Of a stretch of 64,000 nucleotides of DNA, positions 11,700-24,813 are shown piece after piece. The DNA is from Phytophthora sp. 'mugwort'. Its lineage: Eukaryota > Oomycota > Peronosporomycetes > Peronosporales > Peronosporaceae. Every line of letters begins with the position of its first letter. Within the stretch, counting starts at the first letter, position 1. A program made the translations under genes and the position numbers. The DNA is taken from NCBI GenBank assembly GCA_033558025.1, contig JAUCEF010000002.1:496001-560000 (forward strand), in the 5' to 3' direction. Below the pieces are notes generated by a model that saw only the letters and a program-made list of their open reading frames with translations, searched no databases and was not told where the DNA came from.

Positions 11700-13440
11700 C
11701 ATCATAACTCAGCAGGATGAAGATGGTGACGATATATCCCCGACTCACCTCGCCCGCCCACATGAAGGAGAGGATGCAGCGACCTGCGGTGGCGTGCAGC
11801 CTGCGAAGAAATACGAGACTGTCGACGGTGATCCTGTCCAGCAAGCGGAAGACGATGGCGCTGGTGGTGGTGGCCAACACGGAGAGGATGTCAATGATTT
11901 GCAGCTTACCCAATAACCACGTTTTGCGCTTCCTCAGTAAAAAGACAAAGCAGCAGGCGATTGACCACGTGAAGACGTAGCCAGATGGGACGGCAAAGAG
12001 CAGTATACTCGCTTGAAGCAGGTTGCTTCGCGCGAAGGCGTGGAGTGTGGTGAGCTGAAAAGAGGCTTGGAGTAAAAGGCGCCACAAATTCGACATTGTT
12101 GAGGCCTATACGCCGTCGCCCGAGAATTCTAATGAGGACGCGTCGGATGAGGAGTATAATGGAGAAGGCTTCGAGGACGAAAAAGAGGATGATAACGACA
12201 GAATTTCCCTGGACCTTGCTCAAAGGGATGCATCGCTGGAGGAACTGCCGTGGTGTAGTCCGGTACAACGTCAATCAAACAAGATACCGGACAATCCCGA
12301 TTCTAGTGAAGTAAATCAGTTTGTGACTCAGAATCATTCCGGCGGAGCTATGATGAAGGCGGTACCGGATTCGGTGGACCCTGAGAGTATTCCGGGTAAC
12401 AACGAAACGTGCAGTGAAGAAAAAGCAGCAGTTGCTGTACTCGAAATTTCACGTGACCGCGTGGTGGAAGACAAAGGGTCCTTTATAGATAACTTTGGTA
12501 GTACATTTGACGGCTAGGATGCGTTATCTACGGCGTCGAAGACTCACAGCAAGGCCACCTTCCAAGGCCATCTTCCAGCTGCTGTCCAAACGAAAGTCGT
12601 ACAGCTCTACATTGCAAAACCAGAAGCTGAACGAGCGCGGCATTGTCGAGACGGATGGACGGACGCTTCCAGCTACCATGCCCTACTATTGAATCACATT
12701 GAACTGCACGTACGGTATTAAGCATCCTAATAAGGGCAAAAGGAAAGCGGCGGCGGAAGATAATTGGATACCTAGCGTCTGAAGCTAAGATGAAGGGACT
12801 TTCGAAGCGTGATGGCAAGGGCGTTTGAAAGTGACGGTTTCATGGGAAGGCTCCCACAACCATGTGCGAAGTGCGGACCTCTATCGCTACTCTTCCGATA
12901 CTCGAAGGATGGCAAATCCAGGTGTGCTGTTATTTGGCTGAGTATGAAGAAGGTGGGATCGTCCGCAAAGGACATCCTCGAACATTTTGAGAGATAACGG
13001 GTACAACCTTAAGGCTGCGCTGGATAATGTTAAGCTACTCACACTTACTGCTTCTATTTGTATAGGTAACTGCATGGAGCTGTGCGACGTTCACCTGATC
13101 GTCTCGTTAAAAACAGTAAGCAGAGAAGGCAGAACAGATGAAGAACGCAGTGTCGAGCTGCTGCATGAGTTTTGTCAAACGAATGGCAACTCCGCCGCAA
13201 TATCGCTGAACAACTCGTCCAGTCTTGTATACTACGTGGCTTTTCAGACGGCACGCCAGAAACGATTGTTCAAAGCCCTCCATGAGGTTTTCATTGATAT
13301 GCGACACACGGGACCAACAAGAACTACTACAAGCTCTTCAGTATTCTCGTGTTCGGGAAAGGTAGGCCGATTCTGTATAATGTTGTACCACATTTGGAGT
13401 TCAGATACCTGATGTTGTCTTTCAGTATACGTTTGTTTCC
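11700..13440 (+). mobile_element. MULE-type transposase remnant (copy 1)
   Basis: An acidic N-terminal part (11700-12500, including EDASDEEYNGEGFEDEKEDD) is followed by FGSTFDG near 12492, which aligns with FHMFDSWAEFHEAF in the second MULE. At 12987-13412 the block GNSAAISLNNSS then FQTARQKRLFKALHEVFID marks the start of the MULE DDE core, then YKLFSILVFGKG in another frame. SWIM finger and C-terminus are absent. Several stops and frame changes make it a pseudogene. In the family the enzyme excises and inserts Mutator-like DNA elements. Confidence 0.72.
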
Positions 13441-13902
13441 AAGGCCAATCCTCCTTCACTCACTTGTAGAGAGTAAAACAAAATAGAATCTATCGTTTTG
13501 CCTGTAAGAGTTCGAGTAACCAAGATCAAGGCCTATCCGTAGGATTCAACGACGATTTTGACTATTTAACAGCCTCTACTGGTGTTCGAATGCAAGTGAT
13601 AGCTACAGCTCAATGATTTCACTTTTTAGAACCTTGGCGACCCCCCCATACTCAAGTTAAAATAAGTGACTTTTAAGAGAAACTCATTCCAGCACGTTCT
13701 TGAGAGTCATTCCTGGCACCATCCACTGACGAATGTTGGTTGACAGTGGCGATCTTTGGCAACTCCCCATCGTCCGTAGAAAATTCGATGCTAAAGCAGG
13801 CGGCTTTTCAGTGATCAGCGAGTATGACACCGCCCTTCATATAAGCGTGACATCATCGCTGTATGTAAGTCTTGACATGATATTTTAGAAGTCACAAAGC
13901 GT
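13441..13902. other. Intergenic, upstream of the hydrolase
   Basis: No supported gene lies here. The stretch holds the tail of the MULE remnant and the promoter-proximal DNA of the hydrolase gene. Confidence 0.5.
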
Positions 13903-13909
13903 TCATTCC
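13903..13909 (+). promoter_or_regulatory. Putative oomycete Inr of the hydrolase gene
   Basis: TCATTCC matches the oomycete initiator consensus TCAYTYY. It lies 39 bases before the hydrolase ATG, a usual distance. No clear FPR element follows. Confidence 0.5.
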
Positions 13910-13947
13910 TGAAACTGCAACCGCTAAATCACATCCTTCCCAGCGAC

Positions 13948-15000
13948 ATGTGCGCCAGACGCACCACAGCGACGACTAACAGCATGGAGAGGGCTGGTTT
14001 CCGCCTGCAGCGCCACTTGGAAGTGGCATACACGGCACCGTACCACTTCAACAGCAGTCATGTCCGCCGCGTTAAGATCCATACAGGCATCATCCTCGAG
14101 TTCGTTCTCCATCAACACCCACTCGTGTGGGAACCCTTGACCGAAGATGACGCTGCAGATGAAGATGAGGTTCGAGTAGTGCTCATCATGGGGTTTCTCA
14201 ACACAAAAGAGGCGTGGACCGCGACGATCGAAACGATGCTACGCCAATGGGACGAGCTCAAGACTGGCAAACGCCTCCGGATTGCTACATTGGACAACCG
14301 CGGCGTCGGTGGCTCCACCTCACCCATTGGACCTTACACGACGAGTAATATGGCGGAAGATGTGCTCGCGTTGCTGGATTATCTCGGCTGGGAACAGACT
14401 CATGTTGTTGGATACAGCATGGGAGGGATGATCTCGCTAGAGCTAGCGGACATGGCTCTGGAACGTGTCAAGTCCCTGTCGCTGCTGTGCACGACGCGAG
14501 GCCGATACATACCGGTGTGCAACGGCGTGATGCCGATGACAAGGACGCTTGACCGCAGCGATCCAGACCTGGAGACCCACAACCTTCTCGTCGTGCTGTA
14601 CCCTCCAAAATTCCTGTCACGAAACATGGAGAATGACTCACGTAGTATCTACGAGGCCATGTTCGAGTGCCACAAGTACCTGGTCGAGAACCAGGAAGCC
14701 CCACGGGTCCTTGGCTTCGTAGGACAAGGATCGGCAGTGCTCTCGCATTTTGTCTCGGACGAACGTCTAGCCGCTATTCGAGATCAACACTTCCCCATCC
14801 TCGTAGTCGGTGGCTTGAGGGATGTTGTCATTCCAGCACGTGAGACCCAGACGCTATACAACCATTTGGCGAGTGACCACTCCAGAATGGTCATGTATGA
14901 GGACGCAGGTCATGGAGCCTTCTTCCAGTATCTTGATGAGGTGGCTCAGGACATCATCACGACGATCCGAGCTGCTGAAGACCCACCGCCAGCTACGTGA
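13948..15000 (+). CDS. Alpha/beta-hydrolase fold protein
   Basis: An intact, intron-free 350-aa frame has the full alpha/beta-hydrolase layout. A strand-turn with VVLIMGFLNTKEAW lies at residues 77-90 (oxyanion region), DNRGVGGSTSP at 116-126, and the nucleophile elbow GYSMGG at 155-160 with Ser157. VVGGLRDVVIP at 286-296 supplies a likely catalytic Asp292, and EDAGHGAFFQ supplies His322. Length and motifs fit epoxide-hydrolase or esterase-like relatives, and the substrate cannot be told from sequence. There is no signal peptide, so it is probably cytosolic. A Met at residue 13 (MERAGFRL) is an alternative start. It stands between two transposon remnants and has no functional partner nearby. 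Confidence 0.93.
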   Translation: MCARRTTATTNSMERAGFRLQRHLEVAYTAPYHFNSSHVRRVKIHTGIILEFVLHQHPLVWEPLTEDDAADEDEVRVVLIMGFLNTKEAWTATIETMLRQWDELKTGKRLRIATLDNRGVGGSTSPIGPYTTSNMAEDVLALLDYLGWEQTHVVGYSMGGMISLELADMALERVKSLSLLCTTRGRYIPVCNGVMPMTRTLDRSDPDLETHNLLVVLYPPKFLSRNMENDSRSIYEAMFECHKYLVENQEAPRVLGFVGQGSAVLSHFVSDERLAAIRDQHFPILVVGGLRDVVIPARETQTLYNHLASDHSRMVMYEDAGHGAFFQYLDEVAQDIITTIRAAEDPPPAT

Positions 15001-16818
15001 TTAGTCTCGCTTTTTCGCCCATGCCGTTGCTACAATACCTAGTTTGGAGGTTGTAGCATCATACAGTGGGTTTCATCTTGCGTGAAGTATGGAGAATGCG
15101 GGTGATGCTCCGTAACTATATTTGACTAATGACTAGCTGAGCGCCGCCGCCACGGGTTTAGTTTCGGTCCCAGTATATTCAAAACCCGTCGGAGCGCAGC
15201 GGAGGCGTGCATGGGCCAAGATAAAAAAATATACCATATTTAATTGTCAACTAGTCGTTTAGTTATATTTCCACCAATGACCGCCTTCGGCAGAAGATTG
15301 TTTTAGCCAACGGGTGCCGCCTTCGCTGCCTTCAGCAGCCAATGAGATTGCGTCTAGAATCACGTTATGGCGTGACGGACGGACGGACGGACGGGAAACT
15401 CTGATTGATGGTGTTAGATAACTGGTTTTGTACTTATTTACTGTGATAACATCGAACCATCTTCTTTCCTGAACCAACTGGCGTGGCACCTAATACAAAA
15501 TCGTGAGCGTTGATAATCCTGTAGCCAACCCAACTTGACGGTGGTCAACTCGAGCGGCGCGTGGGAAATTGGCGAGGTGCCTGCTAGATTCGAGAGCGCA
15601 GACGTTGGTAGGCAAACAGCGTCACTCAGAGCACAACGCTCGGTTCGAATGTTGTGCTGTGCCAACAAGCAAGGGGAGCTGAACATACGAGCCCTCATCT
15701 CTGCAGCTTGCTGCCCATAATGCATACAATTGCAGGCAAGTTAGTTAATAATGCGACACTTACCAAATGCTTAGGTAGGTTTTTAACTAAAAAACTAACT
15801 GCTGACTGCAACAGCAAACTGGAGTTTTCAGTAGAAGAAAATTATCATTCCGTTGACGATATTCGACGGCGCGTTTATATTAAAATAGTGGACAAATTGG
15901 CAGCAATGTTTATACATTTTGAGCTGAAAAGTTGGCTGATTCAAGTTGCATTGACGATCAGGCTAGAAGTACGCAGGAAATAGATAACGTGTATTTTGAA
16001 GCTCAATGTGATACGTATTATAATATTGCTGCCCTTCCTGGTGGTACAAAAATAAGAAGTATTTTTTATCGAATATTATAAGAAAATAATTAGTTTTACT
16101 CAATGCACATTGTTTCTACACTATTTTCACAAATCGGTACTGTAAATATACACCAGGAACATTACCGGCTTACCGGTATTTTTGAGCTACCGGTTAGCCA
16201 AATATGGGTAACACACTGTCTTAAAGAACCATATATGGTATTTCGAAAAATTAGATCTAAATCGCACTTATTTGAAATATAATGCCTTTATTTTAAATAA
16301 ACGTATTATATTTCGAATACGTTAAAACATGAAAACACGGAAATAACCTGACATACTTAATACAAAACAGACCGGGATCTGACGAATTAATGAAACTGTG
16401 AAAACAGTACTTGCGCATTTAGCGATCTTCACTGCTCCGGGACGTCTTCACATCGTATACCCTCCCTCCGCCGTTAGTACCGGTAGCCTCGCCCCGCCAG
16501 AAAATGCTCCATGTTAGTTCACGGGAGGCACTGCTACAACCAAATTTAGAATCCGGATAATGTGTAACTCTGGTATTTCCTGTTAATACTTGGTGGTCCA
16601 GGAAAAAAAAACAGTTTTCAAGGTTCAGGTTGAACTTCGAATAAAGAAGATAAAAACGTTTGTGTGCCCAAACGACTCGAGGCCCATAATTTTTAAAAGT
16701 TTGAGGAGCGCGCCAACTCGCTGCCAGTCGTCGATCCCCCCCCCGTCGTATGGAATTTAGAGTCGCACGCATGGCCCGCACGGTACGCTAGGCACCACCC
16801 GTTGTTACGTGATGGGTT
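15001..16818. other. Intergenic, AT-rich in part, no gene
   Basis: The stretch contains a GACG tetranucleotide run at about 15376-15394, a GC-rich imperfect inverted repeat near 15140-15210, repeated ACCGGTTA-like motifs near 16160-16200 and AT-rich DNA near 16200-16400. Open frames are short, with no recognisable domains. Confidence 0.5.
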
Positions 16819-19800
16819 TTGCTAACACGTACTGCTTATCAGACAGACAGCACACACCTTTCACCGTATCCAGGCTATGGCAAAGTCACACGTGCGCAGC
16901 GTGACAGCGCAGAGCTGGATCGGATCAGGATTCGCGATCATCAGTACAAGCTCCGTGGCGACGGAGACTCAGCTACGCAGACGCTAACGATTTATGATAG
17001 AGGCGCACTGGAAGCTTATCGCACAGAGAAGGTTGCTCGCTCTCGATTTCACGAGCAGGCTGATCTACTTGCTAACATGAACGCACAAAAATTACCCGTA
17101 ATGCTACTGCATTGTTGAGAAGCGATGTAGCCAAGGTGGGTAATTCCACCGACAGCGACGATCAAGGCGATACGATGGGAGAAGCTTGTGTTGTGACAAA
17201 TGTTCATCCAAGATTCGTCTCCAGATTCGGAAGGTATGCAATGGAAGAAGCTATTGCAGATATCCATGCAGCCGACCAGGAGAAGTCTCCAACGGGAAGC
17301 GATGATTCCGACTATGAAGACGATAAAAACGAAGAAAATGTAGATACTGGCGAAGCAGATGAATATACAGAAGAGGTAGAAGTGGTCGACTTGGAGGGCG
17401 GTGACAAAGACGAAGTGGTGAAGGACGGAGATGTGGCCGAAGATATAGAGGACGGAAATGGGGACGAACACGTGGAGGAGAGAGATGGAGGCGGAGACGA
17501 CTGATCGGATGATGGCGAAAATGACGACGATGGAGATTCTGATGGCGCGCAAGATGACGCTGGTCGTAGCTCAGGTACTATACAAAATTTACACCGAGGT
17601 CTAAACGAAACTATCGTCATGGTGGAGAGAAAGAAGTGCCTAGCTTCTTCGATAGTTTCCATATGTTCGACAGTTGGGCTGAATTTCACGAAGCTTTCGA
17701 CGAGTTCCAAGTCAAGTCAGCTCAACAATTTTCCAAGCGAACGAGCACTTCGGTTTCCGTCCGGAACAGACAGATTCACCTCACCGCAAAGGCAAACAAG
17801 CGCGATGGGTAGAAGCCGAGGAAAGCCGTGCAACTGGTTTCGAAAAAGTGGGTAGTTTACTCTGAGGCTTGATCTTTACGCACGGACAACCCTACGAATT
17901 GCGAGGAAAAGGCAAGCGTAAGCATGCATCCGTGAGAGACACGAACCGCACAGCAAGGGTGAATATGCGCGTCACTTCGACGATCAGCGGGAATTGGTAC
18001 TTGGCGGTGAACGCTTCGGGAAACACAACCACAAGCTGAACAAGCATGCATGGGACAGTTACGCCGAGAACCGAGTTGTGAAGGACCCTCAGCTGACCAT
18101 GGCCGGTCTTCGCAATCGGGCGTCAATGCTCACGGAATACTGCAGTATCTTCGGGGACGAACAGCATGTACATTTTCTGTGTATTCGGTAACTTTTCACC
18201 GAACTCGGTTATGTTATATAGGCAAAAAAAACAACACTCTACCTGACGTCTACAACATGGTGCAGCGTCAGAAGCAAGAGGCTGAGGATGGACTCAACGA
18301 TGCCCAACGCACGTTTGACGTTCCGGATGAGTTCTGCATGGAGCATAGAGGAAATTGCGCAAATGTCCTGGTGAATCATGACACTGGTTATCGCGCGTGT
18401 TGCGACATTTCAAACAGCTAGGATGAAGCGACTATTCAAGGCCTTCCCCGAGATGGCAATGGTAGATTCGACGCACAGCACAAACACGAATCGCTAAAAG
18501 CTGTTTAGCTTCGTGTTGCATGATGTGTTCGGGAAGGTATGATCATAATTTTAATTCTGAGTGTGACTTAAAATAAACCGCTCATCTGATGCACCTCTAG
18601 GGCCAGTATGTCCACCATGCCCTTGTAGAGCGAGCATAAAGTGAACCTGCGGCGTGTGGTTGAGATTTTCAAGAGCAACAACCCGGAGTGGTCCAAAGTT
18701 CGCGTTATTCCGTTATTCGCGTTATCGTGACGGATAAAGCTGTACACGAGAACGATGTGCTGCGAGAGATTTCCCTGGAGCCCAGCAGCTACTTTGCCAG
18801 TGGCATGTCATCACGTGGCTCAAGAAACAAGCGGGTCGCCGGGCTCCGGCGGTGAGAAAAAGGCGAGGAGCCTCATGCGTCTTCTGGTATACGCGACTTG
18901 CGCGGATGAATACGAAGATGCCAAGGGAGCTTTGCTGCAGATCCTAGGCGGCGATGAATCCCACGAGCTGTACACGACATTCATGGACAACTGGGATGTT
19001 TCTCAAGAGGAATGGTTTCGTACAAGAAAGGCAACGTTCCGCATCTCACGAACAATCGGATCGAGTCGAAGTGGGGTAAGATAAAGGATGTCATCGACGA
19101 CTCCTTCTCAATCGGCCATTTGTTGTCCACGCTCATCACTCTGCCGAAATACGCAGAAGAGCAGTATCTCGCCGAATATCATCGGGTTGGAAGTCGGCCT
19201 GCAATGACCCAAGAGGATCCGGATTTGACTTCGCTGGGGATGCAGGTGAGTTCGCGTTTGACCTCGTCTCGGAACAACCCGTGTTAGCGACTGGCCCTAA
19301 TGCTGACTATCGTGTGTATCTTGGTGGGCCAGGCAAAGCTTTTGTCACGAGTCTAAGTTCTGGTTGTGTGCACGAAGTCAACTTGCGGGTAAGTGTTTAG
19401 AATTGAGTATGTTGGCGTTTGGTGTATATTTGGTATCGACGCTGACGTTTTGATTTGCGTCTTTTAGACCAGTTCCTGTGACTGCGTATTCATGAGGACG
19501 TGCCTAATGCCATGTCGCCATGTAATGTTCGTCAGGAAAACTAGGAATTACGAAACCGTGATCCCGCCAATGCCAACCTTTCCGACACGGTGGATCGTCC
19601 ACAGCCCTGAAAACAACATTGGCGATGGCGACGTACTATCGGGTGGGTTGAAGCAAACTACGTGCCCGCCTTTGAACCTTTGAAGGAGAAGAGAGCTCTC
19701 CTCCGCGCAAATGTATTCCCAATCCAAGTCAGTAATGGAACGGATCGTCGGATGTATGGCTCTCCAGTCCACTCCCACCTATCAAGTTGCACTCAAGTGG

Positions 19801-20930
19801 TTAGAGGATTTCGCCGAAGCGCTCAATTCCGGGGCTGTAGTGGGTTTCGCGGAGCGGGAGTCCCCGCTTCCCCTGGCCTATCTCCGGTATCTTCGGTAGG
19901 AGGAGCGTGCCATTCGCAGATGTCATTCGAGGACGGAGTGTTTCCAAATCGTGAAACGACAGCCGGCGTTGTAATCAAGATTGAAGGCGGTGGCGATGTG
20001 GAGAACTCCGTTGAAGGGGCGGTCAACTTTCATACCACACATGAGGCCACATCCAACGGAAGCGACGGAACTGATACAGCCAATGTGGCAGCAGGTAACC
20101 AAGTTGGTGAGATCTTGCAACCCTTTCAGAAGAAACGGCGAAACCAACAGCACCAACGCCAACCGAAATTTTACCAAAATCTAACCGATTAACTACAGAA
20201 GTTACTGAACCAAATGGGAAGAAAGTGGAATGGAGTTTCTCGGGGCCCCCATTGGTTAAAGGAATGAGCAAGGCACAGAGAAAGCGGTTTCAAAGTAAAA
20301 AAGATCGTAGCGCAGCTTTCAAACTTGCTGCTACATTCCCTGACGGCAAGATCTCCAATAAGGTCGGGTTAGATTATGTTGCTGGGCTGCTTGATGGCCC
20401 GTACAACATGTTCAACGCGAAAGCCATGGTCGACGCTCTCGTACTGCTAAGTGGTGAGGTGAACGGGACTGTGTCGGTCAGACCCTTCAACATTGACCAG
20501 GAAGTTCCAGTGATAAAAAAATCCCACAGATGGGGGGGGCATAAGGTGAAGGAGGAAATTGAAGCCATCAAGAGCGCGCAGAACCGCGACCTCCTTGCGT
20601 GTTGGCCTGACTACGGTTGTGTCACGTTGGACCAACTGGACGCAATGGCTAGCGTCATCGAAGCACGGCTTCACTTCACGTTAGTTGTGCGCACGACGAA
20701 GCGGATAGACGACGTCGAATGGAATATTGGGGACCTTCGAGCACCCTTCCAGGATACGCACAGCGTCACTAAGGTACATTCCACGCACACAATTACACCA
20801 AATCTACCTCCAGCTAACCAAACGTATTTGTGTTGACTCATAGAACGAGTACAAGGATTACGTCGAGACGTTAAATCTGGGGGTGAATCGGGTGCCTGGG
20901 GCAGGGGTTCATATTCATCACTGATACACC
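16819..20930 (+). mobile_element. MULE with SWIM zinc finger (copy 2), introns still visible
   Basis: The order is an acidic region (17290-17500), a FAR1/WRKY-GCM1-like DNA-binding part (17650-18160, GKHNHKLNKHAWDSY), VYNMVQRQ, and the DDE core start near 18400-18660 (QTARMKRLFKAFPEMAMVDS, then VFGK/GQYVHHALVE). Then come NNRIESKWGKIKDVIDDS (19045-19098), a SWIM finger at 19468-19527 (SCDCVF...CRHVMF) and a long C-terminal part to 20836. Four introns fit GT-AG rules and restore the frame: 18168-18221, 18537-18600, 19389-19467 and 20774-20843. In-frame stops (for example at about 18496) and frameshifts make it inactive. The family moves Mutator-like elements. Confidence 0.8.
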
Positions 20931-21118
20931 TTGATCCATTGATCCGGAATGATCCAATAATCGTAACAGGATTAGAGAGATATCAAAGCAGACAGTGGAT
21001 CAGGATCATTGATACACCAAGGTTGCTAGATTGATGGGGATCTGGTATCTAATTATGTTTTAAGTTTCACATTAAGCAAAGCGTTCGTTACGAAACTACC
21101 CCAGGGGGCTTCACAGGA

Positions 21119-23064
21119 TCAATGAGAGGAGCCGTGGTTAAATTTCACTTTGTCAATTGCGCGGTTGGCGAACTGCCGGAGATGACCGCCAACGCACCGC
21201 GTGACGTCAGCGGAGGACCGCTTGCTTCCTCCGGGGAAGGAAGCCCAGGTCCAAGTGATGATGGAGTAGTTGACAAGCATGGAATACCAGTTAGTGTTCA
21301 ACACTACAGTCAAAACCTGTTCACTAAGGTGTGGGGCGTCCTGCATGTGTTGAAGGTGCCACTACCTGACCCTTCGGAGCCTGGACATCCGTTCACGCAT
21401 ATCTGCGGATGACGTGCCTAAAGCGACAGAAGAATTCGTCCGACGCGATGAAGCACACGCGACGACACCACGAAGATCATCCTCTGACAATTGACAAAAA
21501 CAGCGCGGGAAAGGGTAACGTAACAAGTCAAATTGAAATTCACAATGGCATATTGGTGGATCCCTCTGAAGCTGATCGGAAAACTAAATAAACAGCGTAC
21601 CATGTACGAATCTTTGGCGATTAGAGCAGATGAAGTCCGTATACTTCGGTAAGGTGGTTGCTTTCGTCTGGTCCCATATACGGCGTTAGAGAATGCCGAG
21701 CAGCATACGTTTCTTCGGCGACTATCAAATCAACCGGGGTTGAAAGTGCCGGCTCGTGACACCTTCTATGCTTTTAAAGAGGGCGACTTTGAATTATTTA
21801 TCGATCGGGTGTCAAGCACTCTCCGCGTTGCGTTCACCGACGCTTTTAATATGCCATTTCTTTTTGTTATTCATGACTTGTGGACCAACGCTGCGAACAT
21901 GAATATCATTGGGGTGACTGTTGTGTTCATCGATTCGAAGTGGGATTTGAGAACGTTTTCGTTATTAGCTTTGCCAAATACACACGGGCATGCAGCCTCA
22001 CCATTTCAAACCTCATAATGTCGAGCATTGATGAAAGATACGGCATTGATCTCGATCAATATGTGCGGTTGACTGTGAGTGACACTACAGGAACTCCGAG
22101 GAACGTGTCCGATCAATTTAGCAGCACTGACCAAGTAGATTGATTAATGCACTTACTGAGTCTATGTATTCTGTACGCGCTCGGTATCAAAGAGAACATA
22201 AAATGATGGACGGCTTGTTGTAACTCCGGGGGGGGGGGAGCTGCGGGAAGGGCTTCGTGTGGTTCAAAAGTTGCGGGACTTCGCTACTGTTTTTTTAACT
22301 CACCACAGCGCTTGGCAATGCTTAAGCAGTTGAAGGAACTGTACAATCTGCCTGCAGTCAACAGTGCAGTTGATGCGAAAACTAGAGTCGGATATGCGGT
22401 GACCCTCATTCGACGCAGCGTTTACAACTACCTTGCATTCAAAAAATATTTCGAGACTGCGTCTTCAAATGAGCCTGAGCAAAGCGTGTGGACAAATATT
22501 ACTAGAGATGACTGGTATCTCATCACAGGAATGGAAGGAAGTACATATCAATTTGCTCAGTTTGGCTCGGGGACGTGCAAAAAGGAAGGTGTTTCTAGTT
22601 CCTACTCTCTCCTTTTCCGGAAGTTGCTGACTCTAGCTGTAGAAGCTGAGTACATAGATTTTTAGTGTTGGAGCGCCCTGATCCCACAGGCACTGAATTC
22701 TCGCAGCGGCGGGGTCCCGATATGTACGTGATTTGTCGCCTCAAGGAGCCGTCGCCGTGACCGTTTACGGGACCAATTGAAGCTCCGTTTTCCCTCAGAT
22801 GATATTAACGATGTTAAGGCCATCCTTCTTGACCCACGGATTAAGTCCAAGGCTGCTTCAATCGTAGCTAACAGTGCTACCCTTTCACAAGCAGAGCTCG
22901 AACTTCAACTGGAGCATGAAGCAATCTATAAGTCACTCACCGCACTGCTTACAAATGCTTTGTGGGAGGACAGCTTTTACTGGCTACTTCCTTATCTGCG
23001 CGTGCGCTATCTGTACAAGGCATTAACTTTCATCGGAAAGGAGGCGGGCTCCTTCAGATGCTAA
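21119..23064 (+). mobile_element. hAT-family transposase remnant
   Basis: The pieces are KNSSDAMKHTRRHHEDHP near 21430-21483 (BED-finger-like), DTFYAFKEGDFELFIDRV then VIHDLWTNAANMNIIGVTVV at 21757-21945 (core with the conserved W), and RYGIDLDQYV. These are followed by RSVYNYLAFKKYF and WTNITRDDWYLITGMEGSTY at 22410-22550, and finally the C-terminal RFPSDDINDVKAILLDPRIK at 22783-22843. These are the blocks of oomycete hAT transposases in the right order. Frame changes and stops break them. There is a G-run at about 22228. Confidence 0.72.
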
Positions 23065-24813
23065 CTTCAAATTCAACATACACGTGATTTTTTTTCGGTC
23101 GGATTCCGAAGTTACCAAAAACGATACCGAAACTTCAGGTTGCGTCACGGGAATACGACAATTCCCGAATATCGAGACGTTACGAAAAGACTGACGCTTG
23201 AGTGATATATATTTCACACACCATTCGAAGATAAAGTATTTACCTTACACGATGGGTAACATGTGCACCGTCCGGTATCAGTCACCCAGTGACATTGCTC
23301 GAACTCTACTAATGGTCAAATAATGTCTGTCTAAACTCGGTGAAAGCAACAGCTCACTTTCGCATTGTTGGCATTATTTCAGGCAGCTCAACTAAATCAA
23401 CATCTTTGGAACTCACACATAACTTGTACACGCTGCCAACTAAATATATATATCAGGTCTTGTATTCACTAGAGCATGATGACAATGGGGCTAACTGTAG
23501 GCGAGTGCAGTTGTGATAAGATAAGGATAAATAAAGATACTAGCACCCTTCACACAAACCCAAAGGTTCGAGCTGAAAGCTTTGTTGATTCAATTTTCAA
23601 ACTTTGCCCTGAAGGACCGCGTTTCGTACCCTTCATTACACTATGGTTTTCCTTTCGGCTGGTAGGGCCTCATACCCCAACTATATACACGTGCAGTTGG
23701 CAGAAGCGGCCACCCAATGCTTGGCTGCTCGTCTACAGTAATAGTAATCTGTCCCCGGCGTGCTTGAAATGGCCGCAGGCGGCGGTGTCGATCCAGCACC
23801 TCCCGGTATTAGTGTCGAGGTGTGCCCACTGGCCCACTGAGATCGGTACTATCACTTAGACAAAACGTGGCGCCCCAGTACATGCAGTGTCTCCCTGATT
23901 TGAAGCACAAGAGCCGTTGTGGGTTGTTGAACGAGAAGGCTCGAGGCTGGCCGAGTCGTTGGCTTACGCGTCGCGCGTCACGCTCGTATTAGCCTGTCGC
24001 TGTGGAGACTACAAGCTGTAATGCAGGTAAAGATGAGACCGAAGTCTGCAGCATCGTGCCAGACAGGACTACAGTAGAGCGACGCCATGTCCGCCTGCTT
24101 AACTGAAAACGACCGCCGAAACTCTCGAGCGGCTATCTGTCCAACAGCGTTTTCGATTGTCGCCAGCGCGCACTATTAGCCTTTCTCGAGTCGTGAGTCC
24201 TGCTGCATACGTTTGCAGGACTCATGTATATGTATTTGAGCATTAATTAGTCGCGCATGCAGCGTTACCACCACTGGAGCATCTCCTGGGGATGCTCTCG
24301 TCTGAAGATGATGGGTAATGTAGACGACAACGGTTTAATGCGACGAGGCTATCAGCATCTCGTTGCTCGGTGTACAACTGGGAGCTATCGCAGACGTATG
24401 CACATTTGCACTGCAGTTGTCGGCAGAACGCTGTCTTGGCGCCAACGTTGCTGTGACTAAGGTTCTTCGAGCCGTTCATTTGTATTAAGTTTTGGCGTCT
24501 ATGTAGGGCAACGCTTTCAGATTTGCTGCTGCGCTCGCTCTCCGCGGTAAGTATGGCACATCTTGCCCAGATTGATGGCGTACGCGGCTATGTTCTCACT
24601 AGTCTTGTTGTTGTGCGCTTTACTTGCTTGCTGCGAGAGGCAAGTTGCACTGTACAACGCAGCGCTTCCAGTGCAAAGCCTTGGTATCCTGGCAGTCTAA
24701 TCACGGTCGAGATCCTGGCATCCAAACATCTCCAACACCAGCAAAAAGCTTCTCCACAGATTCGGAACGACAACTGGCTGAACCTCCAACCTGTTTGTTT
24801 GTCTCCAGGTCGG
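23065..24813. other. Intergenic, no gene
   Basis: Only short overlapping frames on both strands are present. I found no domain, RNA gene or clear repeat. The last few hundred bases are the upstream region of the first transporter. Confidence 0.5.

Noticed and set aside
11629..12096. A 155-codon minus-strand frame that looks like a small membrane protein
   Set aside because: It lies opposite an acidic plus-strand region of a MULE. The antisense of Asp/Glu codons reads as Val/Ile/Leu/Phe, which creates false membrane segments.
15140..15210. GC-rich imperfect inverted repeat that could be a small RNA or MITE
   Set aside because: Pairing is too imperfect and no target duplication or second copy was seen in the window.
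17049..17552. A 167-codon very hydrophobic minus-strand frame
   Set aside because: Same artefact: it is the reverse reading of the acidic stretch of the second MULE.
18188..18221. A 34-nt intron in the second MULE
   Set aside because: An alternative donor at 18168 gives a 54-nt intron that keeps the frame into the VYNMVQ block, so the short version is unnecessary.
24243..24460. Overlapping frames on both strands upstream of transporter 1
   Set aside because: Short, no domain and no codon pattern. Treated as chance frames.
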